Assembly: GCA_947463435.1 (NCBI GenBank)
Contig: CANHTS010000003.1
Coordinates: forward strand, 1-41,401
Direction: 5' to 3'
DNA length: 41,401 nt
Source of the DNA: Flavobacteriales bacterium
GTDB lineage: Bacteria > Bacteroidota > Bacteroidia > NS11-12g > UBA955
In this document: one piece after another, positions 19,456 to 29,038 of the stretch
How positions within the stretch are numbered: position 1 is the stretch's first letter
How the letters are laid out: each line of letters opens with the position of its first letter
Made by a program: the position numbers and the translations under genes
The notes under the pieces: generated by a model
Database searches by the model: none
What the model was told of the DNA's origin: nothing
What the model saw: only the letters and a program-made list of their open reading frames with translations

Positions 19456-21990
19456 ATGTTCCGGAAAACCCTGCTAAGCTTTTTCATGGTCTTGGCAGCA
19501 ACCTTTTCACTGCGCGCCCAGCAAGACACCTCAGCCTATTTCAGATACAATTTCGTTGACCCCGAGGAGTTTGTCATAAAAGACATCCGGGTAGAAGGCG
19601 CAAAATATGTGCAGGAAGCGCTGGTTGTCATCTATTCCGGGTTGTCGATCAACCAAACCATACGCATTCCGGGCGATGCCATTTCCAACGCCCTCGTCAA
19701 CCTTTGGAAACAGGAATACTTTGCCGATATTCAGGTGGGGCTCCAGCGCCTTCCAGCAAAGAAAGTAATTCTGACCTTCTATGTAACCGAACGCCCGAGA
19801 CTGAGTAAGTTCAGCATCAAAGGCCTTAAAACCGGTGAATCGAAAAACCTGCGGGAAGAAATCACCCTGAAAAGCAATAATATCATCACCCAAAACCTGC
19901 TGAACAAGACCCGGCAGGAAATCAAAGAATACTACGACAAGAAAGGTTACTTCAACGCCGATGCTGAGTTTTCACGTGAGCCTGACCCTGCTAAACCAAA
20001 CTTCGAAATCATTCGCATCAAGGTTACCAAAGGCGAGAAGGTGAAGATTGAAGATATCGTTTTCAGCGGGAACAGCGCTTTAACAGAAACGATACTGCTC
20101 AAGTCGCTCAAGAAAACCAAGCGTCTCAAAGGCAAAATCAATCCTTTCGTTTCCAGCCGCTTTATTGAAGAGAAGTACCGCGAGGATCTCGACAAGCTGC
20201 TCGTTCGCTATTACGAGAAGGGCTACCGCGATGCAGAAATCGAATTTGACGATATCGAGCGGATTTCTGGCAACCGCATCGTCGTCAAGATTGGCATTTC
20301 AGAAGGAAATCAGTACCGCTTTGGCAAGATCAGCTGGCGCGGCAATACCAAATTCAGAAGCGGGATGCTCGATACCCTGCTGGGCATCAAACGCGGCGAT
20401 ATCTACAATCAAAGCTTGTTGGAAGAAAAGCTGTTTGCCAATTCAGGCGGTTTCGATATCCAAAGCCTCTACATGGACGATGGCTATCTTTTCTTCAACA
20501 TGCAGCCCATCGAAACCGGTGTGCGCGGAGATTCGATCGATATTGAAATCCGCATGTTCGAAGGCGAACAGGCCCGCGTAAACCGCGTAACCGTAAGTGG
20601 CAACACCAAAACGAGCGACCATGTAATCCTGCGCGAAATCCGCACAAAGCCGGGTGACAAATTCAGCCGCAGCGATATACAGCGAACCATGCGCGAACTG
20701 GCGCAGCTGGGGTATTTTGATCCGGAACAAATGGGCGTTGACCCTGTGCCGAATCCGGCCGATGGAACTGTCGACATCAACTACAAGGTTGCCGAAAAGC
20801 CCAGCGACCAGATCGAACTCTCCGGTGGCTGGGGTGCCAATGGCTTTACAGGCAGACCGGCATTGCTCGGCACGGCCGGCATCACGCTCAACAACTTCAG
20901 TATCCGCAAGCTGGGCAAACCTGAACTGTGGAACCCGATTCCCAGTGGCGATGGGCAACGTCTTTCCATTCGCGCCCAGAGCAATGGTACCTTCTACCAG
21001 GGTTATAACTTCAGCTTCACTGAACCTTGGCTGGGCGGCAAGAAACCGAATTCTTTCTCCGTCAGCTTGTTCCATACCGTTAACCAATACGATTGGGCCG
21101 TGCGCACCGATCCGAGCCGCAGGGTGCTGATGAACACCGGCGCCTCTGTTTCCCTTGGCAAACGCCTGCGCTGGCCAGACGATTTCTTCAGCCTGCAATA
21201 CGTGCTTAGTTTTCAGCGCTATAAGTTCCAGAATCTCGCAGGTTCGGGTTTTGGTTTCCCGCGCGAATTCCAAAACGGTACATCCTTCACACCGAGCCTG
21301 CAATTGGTGCTGACGCGTAACTCGGTCAGCAACCCGATCTATCCGGAAAGTGGAAGCCAAATCACCATGAGCGTTCAGGCTACACCTCCATTCTCTGTAT
21401 TCAGCAACAAAGATTACGCTTCCCTTCCATCGGCAGAGAAATACAAGTGGATTGAGTATCATAAATGGAAATTCGATGCCTCGGTTTACACCCAGCTTTT
21501 CAAGAATTGTGTATTGGCTACACAGGTGCGTTTCGGTTTCCTCGGCTTTTACAACCAGGATCTGGGCATGACATTCTTCGAGCGTTTCCGTCTGGGAGGT
21601 AGTGGACTCTTTGGTTTCTCGCTGGCAGGTACCGAAATCATCTCACAGCGCGGTTATGATAACTTTACCGTGAGCGATGCCGCAAGCCGCAGTGAAATTG
21701 GGGTTCCGATCTACAATAAGTTCACCACCGAAATCCGCTATGCCATCAGCAAGAACCCGACGGCAACGGCTTATGCCCATATCTTCGGTGAGGCGGGCAA
21801 TGCCTATGTGAACTTCAGAAGCTATAACCCAACGCAAGATTTGCGCAGGGCTGTAGGTGTAGGTGTTCGTCTCTTCATGCCCATGTTCGGTATGATAGGT
21901 CTCGATTATGCCTACGGTTTCGATTGGCGTCAGGTGGCCGGCAATTCAAAACCCGGTCAATTCCACTTCTTCCTCGGCCAGCAATTCTAA
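19456..21990 (+). CDS. bamA: Outer membrane protein assembly factor BamA
   Basis: Signal MFRKTLLSFFMVLAATFSLRAQ; POTRA repeats (FSIKGLKTGESKNLREEI, VTVSGNTKTSDHVILREI); C-terminal barrel ending FHFFLGQQF. ATG at 19456. Confidence 0.94.
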   Translation: MFRKTLLSFFMVLAATFSLRAQQDTSAYFRYNFVDPEEFVIKDIRVEGAKYVQEALVVIYSGLSINQTIRIPGDAISNALVNLWKQEYFADIQVGLQRLPAKKVILTFYVTERPRLSKFSIKGLKTGESKNLREEITLKSNNIITQNLLNKTRQEIKEYYDKKGYFNADAEFSREPDPAKPNFEIIRIKVTKGEKVKIEDIVFSGNSALTETILLKSLKKTKRLKGKINPFVSSRFIEEKYREDLDKLLVRYYEKGYRDAEIEFDDIERISGNRIVVKIGISEGNQYRFGKISWRGNTKFRSGMLDTLLGIKRGDIYNQSLLEEKLFANSGGFDIQSLYMDDGYLFFNMQPIETGVRGDSIDIEIRMFEGEQARVNRVTVSGNTKTSDHVILREIRTKPGDKFSRSDIQRTMRELAQLGYFDPEQMGVDPVPNPADGTVDINYKVAEKPSDQIELSGGWGANGFTGRPALLGTAGITLNNFSIRKLGKPELWNPIPSGDGQRLSIRAQSNGTFYQGYNFSFTEPWLGGKKPNSFSVSLFHTVNQYDWAVRTDPSRRVLMNTGASVSLGKRLRWPDDFFSLQYVLSFQRYKFQNLAGSGFGFPREFQNGTSFTPSLQLVLTRNSVSNPIYPESGSQITMSVQATPPFSVFSNKDYASLPSAEKYKWIEYHKWKFDASVYTQLFKNCVLATQVRFGFLGFYNQDLGMTFFERFRLGGSGLFGFSLAGTEIISQRGYDNFTVSDAASRSEIGVPIYNKFTTEIRYAISKNPTATAYAHIFGEAGNAYVNFRSYNPTQDLRRAVGVGVRLFMPMFGMIGLDYAYGFDWRQVAGNSKPGQFHFFLGQQF

Positions 21991-22052
21991 AAAAGGGCGA
22001 TATTTGGTAATGTATGGGCGCTTTTTTACGCCCTGTTACCAAAGTCCTCCCG

Positions 22053-22781
22053 ATGCATGAGCTGACCCTTTTGTTGCAAGAAATCCAGGCTGAGGTACCC
22101 GGTTTCTTGTTGCAGTTCCCCGAATCAGATGCCATTCACCGTTTCCGTGTCAGAATAAAGCAATTGCGTGCGCTGGAAAGGTTGCAGCGGCAGGAAATAG
22201 CCTGGCGTTCCATTTTGGATGTCTACCGCGCAGCGGGAGCCATTCGCGATCTGGAACATCGACTGCATTTCACGAAAAAAGAGCTTGGCACCGGGCATGT
22301 ATTGTACCGCCATTTGCTCCAAACCAGGCCGGAACGATTGCAGAGTCTGAATGGAGCCTTAAGGGAATTTGACGGGCGTTCGTTCGTTGCTGCCCTTCAG
22401 AGCCTTGAATCAGATCTTTCAAAGCTGGAAGATCCGGAAAACAAGGTATGGATAACATGCCGGAGCTGGCTGCGAAAAGCGCGATTCCGGCTTCGCAAAT
22501 CAAGTCGGAAGAAAGAAGCACTGCATGCAGCACGCAAAGCGCTGAAGCAGTCTTTACACCTTCTGCAATGCTTTCATACGGCAGAGAAAATCGAACCGTT
22601 GCGTGATCTGGAGCAGGATATCGGCAGTTGGCACGATGAATGGGATTGGTGCCGACAAGCCGCCGAAGTAATGGGCAGCTCAGGTAAGGAAGCGTTTCCC
22701 GACAAACAGGCCAATCTGCAAAAAGTACGGCGCATGTTGCGCAAGCGGGTGCTAAGCTTCAGGCTGCGGCAATTGCGCTAA
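22053..22781 (+). CDS. CHAD domain protein
   Basis: SDAIHRFRVRIKQLRALERL and AIRDLEHRLHF; Lys/Arg/His-rich helical protein. ORF extends to 22014; ATG at 22053 (MHELTLL) is an alternative start. Confidence 0.82.
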   Translation: MHELTLLLQEIQAEVPGFLLQFPESDAIHRFRVRIKQLRALERLQRQEIAWRSILDVYRAAGAIRDLEHRLHFTKKELGTGHVLYRHLLQTRPERLQSLNGALREFDGRSFVAALQSLESDLSKLEDPENKVWITCRSWLRKARFRLRKSSRKKEALHAARKALKQSLHLLQCFHTAEKIEPLRDLEQDIGSWHDEWDWCRQAAEVMGSSGKEAFPDKQANLQKVRRMLRKRVLSFRLRQLR

Positions 22782-22787
22782 GCTCGA

Positions 22788-23831
22788 TTAGAACGCTTCA
22801 CCAAAGGCGATGTAGAAACCGCTTTGACCGTGGGCGCCCCAGGCATAATCCAGGCGCAGGTTCACCCTGGCGGCGCGGTCTGCCAGGAAACGTAAACCCA
22901 AGCCGGCATTCGGTTTGATAGCCTGGAACATCGATTCTCTACCTGTAATTGTGTTGCCGGCACCGCCGAAAGCCGCAAGGCCCCAGCGGCGGTAAACAGT
23001 GCGTCTTATTTCCATTTGCAGCAGTGCGAGGTGTTGTCCGCGGAAGCGCCCCAGGAAATAACCGCGCGCCGCATCACCTCCATACAATGGCAAGTCGAAG
23101 AAGGGGGTCAGTTTGCCGGAATGGTGATAGAATCCACGGAATGCAATGGTGCCTTCGGAAATCGGAAAATAATGCCGGTAATCGAGTTGAAGCTTTGGAA
23201 AGTTCCCGCCTGTCCAGCGGTTAATACCCATTTGTAACCTGAACATCCGGCCGCTTCCGGCATTGAGTTGATTGTCGCGATGATCGCTAAGGTATGTCCA
23301 GCCGAAACCGCCTGCACGCCCGGGAGCAAGGGTAGTGAAAAGCGCAGTATCGCCTTCCATAAAAGAAAAGTTGCGTTGTTGATGGAAACGGAGATCGGGG
23401 CCAGCGAACAGCTTGGGCTTCAGACGGAACAACCAGGCAAACTGGGCTGAGCTGCGCTGGCCTGAATAACGCAGGCGTTGCAGGTCGGAAGTGCCGGCGC
23501 CAATTCCCCAATAGTAGTCGGGATAAAAGGTGTGCAATAATTGGGTTTTCAATACCGCTTTTTCGTCTCTGAGGAACCAATCGCATTCAGCCAGTAAAAT
23601 GCGTTGGCGGTTGCGGGTGAAGCTGATATCGATTTTGGCGGATGAAATGCGCGCCAGGCTGTCGGGTCTGTAAGCCAACTGCACCACAGCGCCTGCATAG
23701 GCGCGTGTTTCAGGTGTATAACCAAGCGTAGGAACCGGCAGGATGCTCGTCTTGCGAAAGCTGCTATCGGCGCTAAGCAGCGCAGGAGAGGCAAGCGTCA
23801 GGCAAGCTACGAATCGGTAAAACCCGGACAT
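22788..23831 (-). CDS. BamA/TamA (Omp85) family C-terminal barrel protein without obvious POTRA domains
   Basis: Short N-terminal signal then LPVPTLGYTPETRAYAGAVVQLAYR; GGDAARGYFLGRFRGQHLALLQMEIR; Omp85-like strand pattern. Confidence 0.75.
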   Translation of the reverse strand: MSGFYRFVACLTLASPALLSADSSFRKTSILPVPTLGYTPETRAYAGAVVQLAYRPDSLARISSAKIDISFTRNRQRILLAECDWFLRDEKAVLKTQLLHTFYPDYYWGIGAGTSDLQRLRYSGQRSSAQFAWLFRLKPKLFAGPDLRFHQQRNFSFMEGDTALFTTLAPGRAGGFGWTYLSDHRDNQLNAGSGRMFRLQMGINRWTGGNFPKLQLDYRHYFPISEGTIAFRGFYHHSGKLTPFFDLPLYGGDAARGYFLGRFRGQHLALLQMEIRRTVYRRWGLAAFGGAGNTITGRESMFQAIKPNAGLGLRFLADRAARVNLRLDYAWGAHGQSGFYIAFGEAF

Positions 23832-23833
23832 AC

Positions 23834-24466
23834 TCAACCAACAGGCCGCCAAATGCGGACGGGCGCTTCGATGCCAAAGCTGCGCTTGATGGCCGAACGC
23901 AGAAAAATGGCGGTTTCAATGCCTTCGTTCTGTAAAAAGGTTTGCAAACCTGCCTCGCCTGCCGCCATCATATCAATCATGTCTAATCTCCATAAGCCTT
24001 CTTTGTCGAAGCGCAGACTGAGTTTGCTTTGCTGCCCGTCAAACCAGAGGGGAACCTTCGCCATACTTCCTTTTATATGCGGATATCCCAATACGGCGCG
24101 GTCTAAGCCTGCAACGCCCACCATGCCATTGCGGATTCCAAAGGCAAGCAGGTCTTTGCCGCGCATTACGCGGATTTCGCTTTCCGGAACCTGCAAACGG
24201 ATGGCCAAAACCAGCAATTGACTCATGACGCCGTGGCGGCTCAGGGCCGCGCTGTCGGCAAAACGCACTACCTGCAGCATTGAATCGTAGTAGCCGGTAG
24301 TACGCCGGTTGAGTTGCGCTATGGCCTGGTCTGCGTCGCGATTCTGCAACGCAGTCCGGTAATTTTGAAAGATGCGTTGCAGTTCGGCGCTGTCGGTCTG
24401 GGCCTGCAAGGAATATTGGCCGCCAATCAGCCCAATGAAGAACAGTACGCGAAACAACAAACGCAT
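23834..24466 (-). CDS. Secreted/exported protein of unknown function
   Basis: MRLLFRVLFFIGLIGGQYSLQAQ signal; ORF extends to 24517 but that overlaps pgk. Confidence 0.72.
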   Translation of the reverse strand: MRLLFRVLFFIGLIGGQYSLQAQTDSAELQRIFQNYRTALQNRDADQAIAQLNRRTTGYYDSMLQVVRFADSAALSRHGVMSQLLVLAIRLQVPESEIRVMRGKDLLAFGIRNGMVGVAGLDRAVLGYPHIKGSMAKVPLWFDGQQSKLSLRFDKEGLWRLDMIDMMAAGEAGLQTFLQNEGIETAIFLRSAIKRSFGIEAPVRIWRPVG

Positions 24467-24488
24467 CTTTCCGGGTTTCTTTAGTTGT

Positions 24489-25700
24489 TCAGGAATTGGC
24501 AGCCTCTTCGCCTTCATTCACTGCCGCGATGCCCGGCAGCACTTTTCCTTCGAAATACTCGAGCAAGGCGCCACCACCGGTGCTCACATAGCTCACCCGT
24601 TCGGCCAGCCCGAACTGGTAGATGGCAGCCGCGCTATCGCCTCCGCCAATCAAGGTAAAGGCGCCTTTACCTGTGCTTTCAGCTACCGCCTCAGCAACGG
24701 CTTTGGTGCCCTGGGCAAAATGTGGCATTTCGAACACGCCCATCGGGCCATTCCACAGCACGGTTTTGCTGTCGAGGATGATCTTGCGGTAGGCAGCAGC
24801 GGCGTCAGGCCCGATATCAAGACCCATCCATCCTTCTGGAACACTGTTGCTGGAAGCGCTGCGGCGGTTGGCGTCGTTGCTGAATGCATCCGCACAAACA
24901 CTGTCTGCCGGCAATACAATTTGAACACCTTTGGCTTCGGCCTTCTTCATGATTTCCCGGCAGGTTTCCAGACGCTCTGTTTCGCACAGGCTGCTGCCAA
25001 TGCTTCCACCCATGGCTTTGAAGAAAGTGTAGGCCATGCCACCGCCAATCAGGATGTTATCCGCTATGCCGAGCAGGTTTTCTACAATCAGGATCTTATC
25101 ACTCACCTTAGCGCCGCCCACGATTGCGGTGAAAGGACGCGCTGGCGATTCCAACACCTTTCTGGCGTTTTCAATTTCAGCGGCCATCACATAACCGAAA
25201 CATTTCTTTCCGGGGAAATGTGCTGCGATAACAGCCGTGCTGGCATGCGCGCGGTGCGCAGTGCCGAAGGCATCATTCACGTAGAAAGTACCAAGAGCTG
25301 CGAGTTTGGCCGCAAAATCAGCATCACCTTTCTCTTCTTCCTTGTGAAAACGCAGGTTTTCAAGCAGCAATACCTGTCCGCTTTGCAAAGAAGCCGACAA
25401 CAGGCTTGCTTCCTCACCGATACAATCCGGAGCAAAAAGCACCTCAGTTTCAAGCAGCTCGGCCAGCCGCGCGCGGATGTGTGCGAGTGAAAATTTCTCT
25501 TCCGGTCCGTTCTTTGGGCGGCCCAGATGGCTCATCACGATGGGGCTGCCTCCGTCGGCGATAATCTTCTTCAGGGTGGGGATAGCCGCCCGGATACGGC
25601 TGTCGTCGGTGATTTCGAACGCAGCATTGAGGGGTACATTGAAATCGACACGGATCAGCACTTTCTGTCCGGCAAACGAATACTGGTCAACGGTTTTCAC
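24489..25700 (-). CDS. pgk: Phosphoglycerate kinase
   Basis: [64 protein letters not shown] start at 25700 inferred from the homologous N-terminus and the -7 box. Confidence 0.97.
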   Translation of the reverse strand: MKTVDQYSFAGQKVLIRVDFNVPLNAAFEITDDSRIRAAIPTLKKIIADGGSPIVMSHLGRPKNGPEEKFSLAHIRARLAELLETEVLFAPDCIGEEASLLSASLQSGQVLLLENLRFHKEEEKGDADFAAKLAALGTFYVNDAFGTAHRAHASTAVIAAHFPGKKCFGYVMAAEIENARKVLESPARPFTAIVGGAKVSDKILIVENLLGIADNILIGGGMAYTFFKAMGGSIGSSLCETERLETCREIMKKAEAKGVQIVLPADSVCADAFSNDANRRSASSNSVPEGWMGLDIGPDAAAAYRKIILDSKTVLWNGPMGVFEMPHFAQGTKAVAEAVAESTGKGAFTLIGGGDSAAAIYQFGLAERVSYVSTGGGALLEYFEGKVLPGIAAVNEGEEAANS

Positions 25701-25704
25701 ACTG

Positions 25705-25712
25705 CAAAGGTA
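25705..25712 (-). promoter_or_regulatory. Candidate -7 box (TACCTTTG) for pgk
   Basis: TAnnTTTG, 4 nt before the GTG at 25700. Confidence 0.5.
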
Positions 25713-25733
25713 AGCAGCCTGTGGGAACAGCAT

Positions 25734-27095
25734 TCAGCGCCGTACATGCACCAAGGTAAAGCGCTTTTTACTGTACTCAAAGGTCTTGCGCCCAATATCT
25801 ATTTTGGTGCCGTCTTTGGCTTTGGACGGATTGAAAACCGGTCCGTCGGGGAAGTAAATCAGCCCGCCTGTTTTGATGGCAATATCCACCAGGTTGGCAT
25901 GAATATTCGTCTGAATATTGCAGGGAATCACATTCACCGGTTTTTTGAGGGAAACGATCAGGCGCATGTCTTTCACACCAGCCGTGTTGTCTGCGATCAT
26001 AAGCAGGGTATCTGCATCGGGAAACTCTTTGGCGGCGCGGAGCAGTGCTTCGATATTGTTTTCGGGCATATCGCCGCCGGAACCGTTGCGCATGGCCCGG
26101 TAAGCCATAGCTTTTACGCTGTCGAATTGATTGCTCGAGATGGGATAAATACCACCCGTTTTCCCTGGAACCTTCCATTCATCGGGCATATTGTCGCCAT
26201 CGTTGAAGAATAGGTATTGTCCGTTGTCGAGCAATCCGGGCCGGAGTGCAAGCCAAACCAGCATTTGTGCCGTATAGGGCGACATGCTGGCGGTTACATC
26301 CTGTACCACGGCCTTGGTTTTAGGTGATGGAAGGCGGTTAAGCGTTTGCAGGAGGAAGGTATCAGGAAGGAAGGAGGCGTCAAAATCGCGCTTCTGGACG
26401 GTATAACCGCCTTTTCGGCCGCGTTCAACGCTGTCACGCCGAACTTTCATCTCCGGTTCCCTGAACCAGATACCGGGTTTGTCATAGCGGAATCCACTCT
26501 TGCGTTTCTTGAGGTTACGCGGCAGATATTTTCCGGTTGGCGTTCGCACTTTCTTGATTTTGTAATCAATCTCCAGCGGAATATCGATGCTCGTATCGTA
26601 CACACTGCGCAATACCCGTTCGATGATATCAATTTCCATCCTTGATTCTGGCCTTGGCGAAGGGTTGCGCTTCATCACCACTACAAAACCATGAAAACAG
26701 CGGGCTGCATTTTCGCGGGTAACGGCATTGCGTTGTTCAAGCACTTCCCAGCGTATTTCGCCGCGCGAGAGTATGCCAGGTATCTGTTTTTCCAGTATTT
26801 GCAGCCGCTGCCGATTTAGCTCCGGCTGGTCGAAGTCTTCCAATTCGCGGAAGCGCGTATAGACCAGTTTGATGGCTGCAACGCTGTCGGGTTTCAATCC
26901 TTTGAATTCGGTCGGATTTACAAATTGTGCGCCGGCAAAGTCCATGCTCAGCAGGCGCATGGAGGAAGGTAGTCGGCTCGTGCCCAATTCGCCCACTATG
27001 TCGGGTTTGATGGCCATGATGGCTTCAATCCGGCTGTTTTGCGCTTGCAGGAAGAAAGGCAGAAACACAAAAAATATCAAACAGCGACGGGCCAC
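25734..27095 (-). CDS. Secreted protein with degenerate vWA-like domain, function unknown
   Basis: Signal-like VARRCLIFFVFLPFFLQAQ (GTG start); TKAVVQDVTASMSPYTAQML (MIDAS-like DxTxS) and LLMIADNTAGVKDM. Confidence 0.7.
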   Translation of the reverse strand: MARRCLIFFVFLPFFLQAQNSRIEAIMAIKPDIVGELGTSRLPSSMRLLSMDFAGAQFVNPTEFKGLKPDSVAAIKLVYTRFRELEDFDQPELNRQRLQILEKQIPGILSRGEIRWEVLEQRNAVTRENAARCFHGFVVVMKRNPSPRPESRMEIDIIERVLRSVYDTSIDIPLEIDYKIKKVRTPTGKYLPRNLKKRKSGFRYDKPGIWFREPEMKVRRDSVERGRKGGYTVQKRDFDASFLPDTFLLQTLNRLPSPKTKAVVQDVTASMSPYTAQMLVWLALRPGLLDNGQYLFFNDGDNMPDEWKVPGKTGGIYPISSNQFDSVKAMAYRAMRNGSGGDMPENNIEALLRAAKEFPDADTLLMIADNTAGVKDMRLIVSLKKPVNVIPCNIQTNIHANLVDIAIKTGGLIYFPDGPVFNPSKAKDGTKIDIGRKTFEYSKKRFTLVHVRR

Positions 27096-27155
27096 ATTCT
27101 CATAACGTCAAACCCTGTGCCGTTATTGGCTGGCTTTCGAGCCCCTGCAGCAGCG

Positions 27156-27163
27156 TACCTTTG
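27156..27163 (+). promoter_or_regulatory. Candidate -7 box (TACCTTTG) for the M16 peptidase gene
   Basis: TAnnTTTG, 6 nt before the ATG at 27170. Confidence 0.5.
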
Positions 27164-27169
27164 CGTTTC

Positions 27170-28408
27170 ATGGCAGCACCTGAATACCGCCTCCATACCT
27201 TTTCCAACGGCCTGCGCATGGTGCACAAGCGTGTCGGCGGCACGCGACTCGTTCATCTCGGTTATGTGATCAATGCGGGTTCCCGGCACGATGGCGCGCA
27301 TCCGGGCCTGGCGCATTGCTTCGAACACATGATGTTCAAGGGCACGGAAAAACGCAAAGCCATACACGTTCTGAACAGGCTTGAAACCGTGGGCGGCGAA
27401 CTCAACGCCTTCACTACCAAAGAAATCACGAGTATTTACGCCAGTGTGATGACGGCACATTTCAGCCGTGCGGCGGAACTGTTGACCGATGTGGCCTTTC
27501 ATTCTACTTTTCCTGAGCACGAGCTGAAGAAGGAAAAGCAGGTGATTACGGAAGAAATCAACCTGTATCTCGACACACCCGAAGAGAATATCTACGACGA
27601 ATTCCAGGAGATGGTGTTTCGCGACCATCCGCTCGCTGGAAATATTCTCGGCACGCCGGAAAGTGTGAAGGCCATGCAGCGGGAAGACATGGTTACTTTC
27701 CGGGCGAGCCATTATGGTTCATTGAACACGGTTTTCGCAGTGGTTGGAAACATCAGCTTTGAGCGGGCGATTCGCACCTTGCAGCCGCTTATGGATGCCA
27801 TTCCGGCCTATGCAAACGGCAATGGAAGGCAGCAACAAACGCTGCATTACAAGCCAGAAAGCCGCAGTACGGAAACCGAGTTTGTGCAAGGTTACGCCAT
27901 TATGGGCTGCCCGGCCTATGCCTCAGACGATAAACAGCGCTGGCCCATGAACCTGCTCAACAACCTGCTGGGGGGCCCGGGTTTGAATTCCAGGCTGAAC
28001 CTGGCCATACGCGAGAAGTATGGGTTTACCTACAGCGTGGAAAGCGGTTATGCTGCCTTTGCCGATACGGGTATGTTCCATTGCTATGTTTCAAGCGATA
28101 AGGCCCATCTCATGCGCGCCGTCTTGCTGATTGAAAAAGAACTAACCAAACTGCGCGATAAACCCTTGGGCACACTTCAGTTGCACAATGCGCGCAACCA
28201 GTTGTGCGGACAAATTGTCATGGCCGATGAAAACCGCAGCGGGCTGATGATGCATCTGGGTAAGCACATTGTGCAGCGCGGCTCGGCAGAATCGCTCGAC
28301 CAGGTGTTGAAGCATATCCAAAATATCAGCGCCACACAGCTCACTGAAGTGGCACGTGAGGTATTCGATCCGGCAAGGCTCAGTTATCTGCTGTACCTTC
28401 CGGCATGA
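27170..28408 (+). CDS. M16 family (insulinase-like) zinc peptidase
   Basis: GLAHCFEHMMFKGT (HxxEH); GGELNAFTTKEIT; VITEEINLYLDTPEE; LLGGPGLNSRLNLAIREKYGFTYSV. Confidence 0.94.
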   Translation: MAAPEYRLHTFSNGLRMVHKRVGGTRLVHLGYVINAGSRHDGAHPGLAHCFEHMMFKGTEKRKAIHVLNRLETVGGELNAFTTKEITSIYASVMTAHFSRAAELLTDVAFHSTFPEHELKKEKQVITEEINLYLDTPEENIYDEFQEMVFRDHPLAGNILGTPESVKAMQREDMVTFRASHYGSLNTVFAVVGNISFERAIRTLQPLMDAIPAYANGNGRQQQTLHYKPESRSTETEFVQGYAIMGCPAYASDDKQRWPMNLLNNLLGGPGLNSRLNLAIREKYGFTYSVESGYAAFADTGMFHCYVSSDKAHLMRAVLLIEKELTKLRDKPLGTLQLHNARNQLCGQIVMADENRSGLMMHLGKHIVQRGSAESLDQVLKHIQNISATQLTEVAREVFDPARLSYLLYLPA

Positions 28409-29034
28409 TTCCGGCGCACATACGGAAAATGCTGCTCGGCGGCGAAAGTGAGGTGCTCGATTTCAAGCAAACCATCAGCAGCGCGGCGAAAATTGCCAAG
28501 ACGATGGTGAGCTTTGCCAACCACAAAGGGGGAACCATATTGGTTGGAATTCGCGACAATGCAACAGTCTCTGGTATACGCAGCGAAGACGAGAAATACA
28601 TGCTCGACCTCGCTGCGGGTTTTTTCTGTAAGCCTGAAGTATCACTCATCATTCACGAACATGAGGCGGAAGGGAAAACCATCCTGGAGGCTATCGTTCC
28701 GGAAGGTCCTTCCAAGCCCTATTACGCAAAGGGAGAAGATGGTAAGTGGTGGGTTTATGTGCGTGTGGCCGATCAATGCATTCTTGCCAGCAAGGTGACG
28801 ATCGACGTCATGAAGCGCCGTTCGGGTGAAAAGCCAACCAAACTCCAATATACCCCGCTCGAGCAACAGCTCTTGAAAGCTATCGAAATGCAGGGCCGCA
28901 TTACCATGCCCGAGGTTTGTGCATCTTTCAATATCAGCCGCCGACGCGCAACGCGCATGCTGGTGAACTTGCTGAGCATAGGCGTATTGCGCAGCCATAC
29001 CACAGAGAAGATAGAGTTTTATACCCTGGCCTGA
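28405..29034 (+). CDS. AlbA_2 (Schlafen AAA_4-like) domain protein with C-terminal winged-helix
   Basis: GESEVLDFKQTISSAAKIAKTMVSFANHKGGTILVGI; C-term LKAIEMQGRITMPEVCASFNISRRRATRMLVNLLSIGVL; ATGA overlap with M16 gene. Confidence 0.85.
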   Translation: MIPAHIRKMLLGGESEVLDFKQTISSAAKIAKTMVSFANHKGGTILVGIRDNATVSGIRSEDEKYMLDLAAGFFCKPEVSLIIHEHEAEGKTILEAIVPEGPSKPYYAKGEDGKWWVYVRVADQCILASKVTIDVMKRRSGEKPTKLQYTPLEQQLLKAIEMQGRITMPEVCASFNISRRRATRMLVNLLSIGVLRSHTTEKIEFYTLA

Positions 29035-29038
29035 AGAT

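Noticed and set aside
20443-21462. 339-aa minus-strand ORF inside bamA
   Set aside because: Fully antisense to bamA; composition looks like the shadow of the real reading frame, with no recognisable domain.
24372-25490. 372-aa plus-strand ORF antisense to pgk
   Set aside because: Shadow ORF of a strongly conserved gene.
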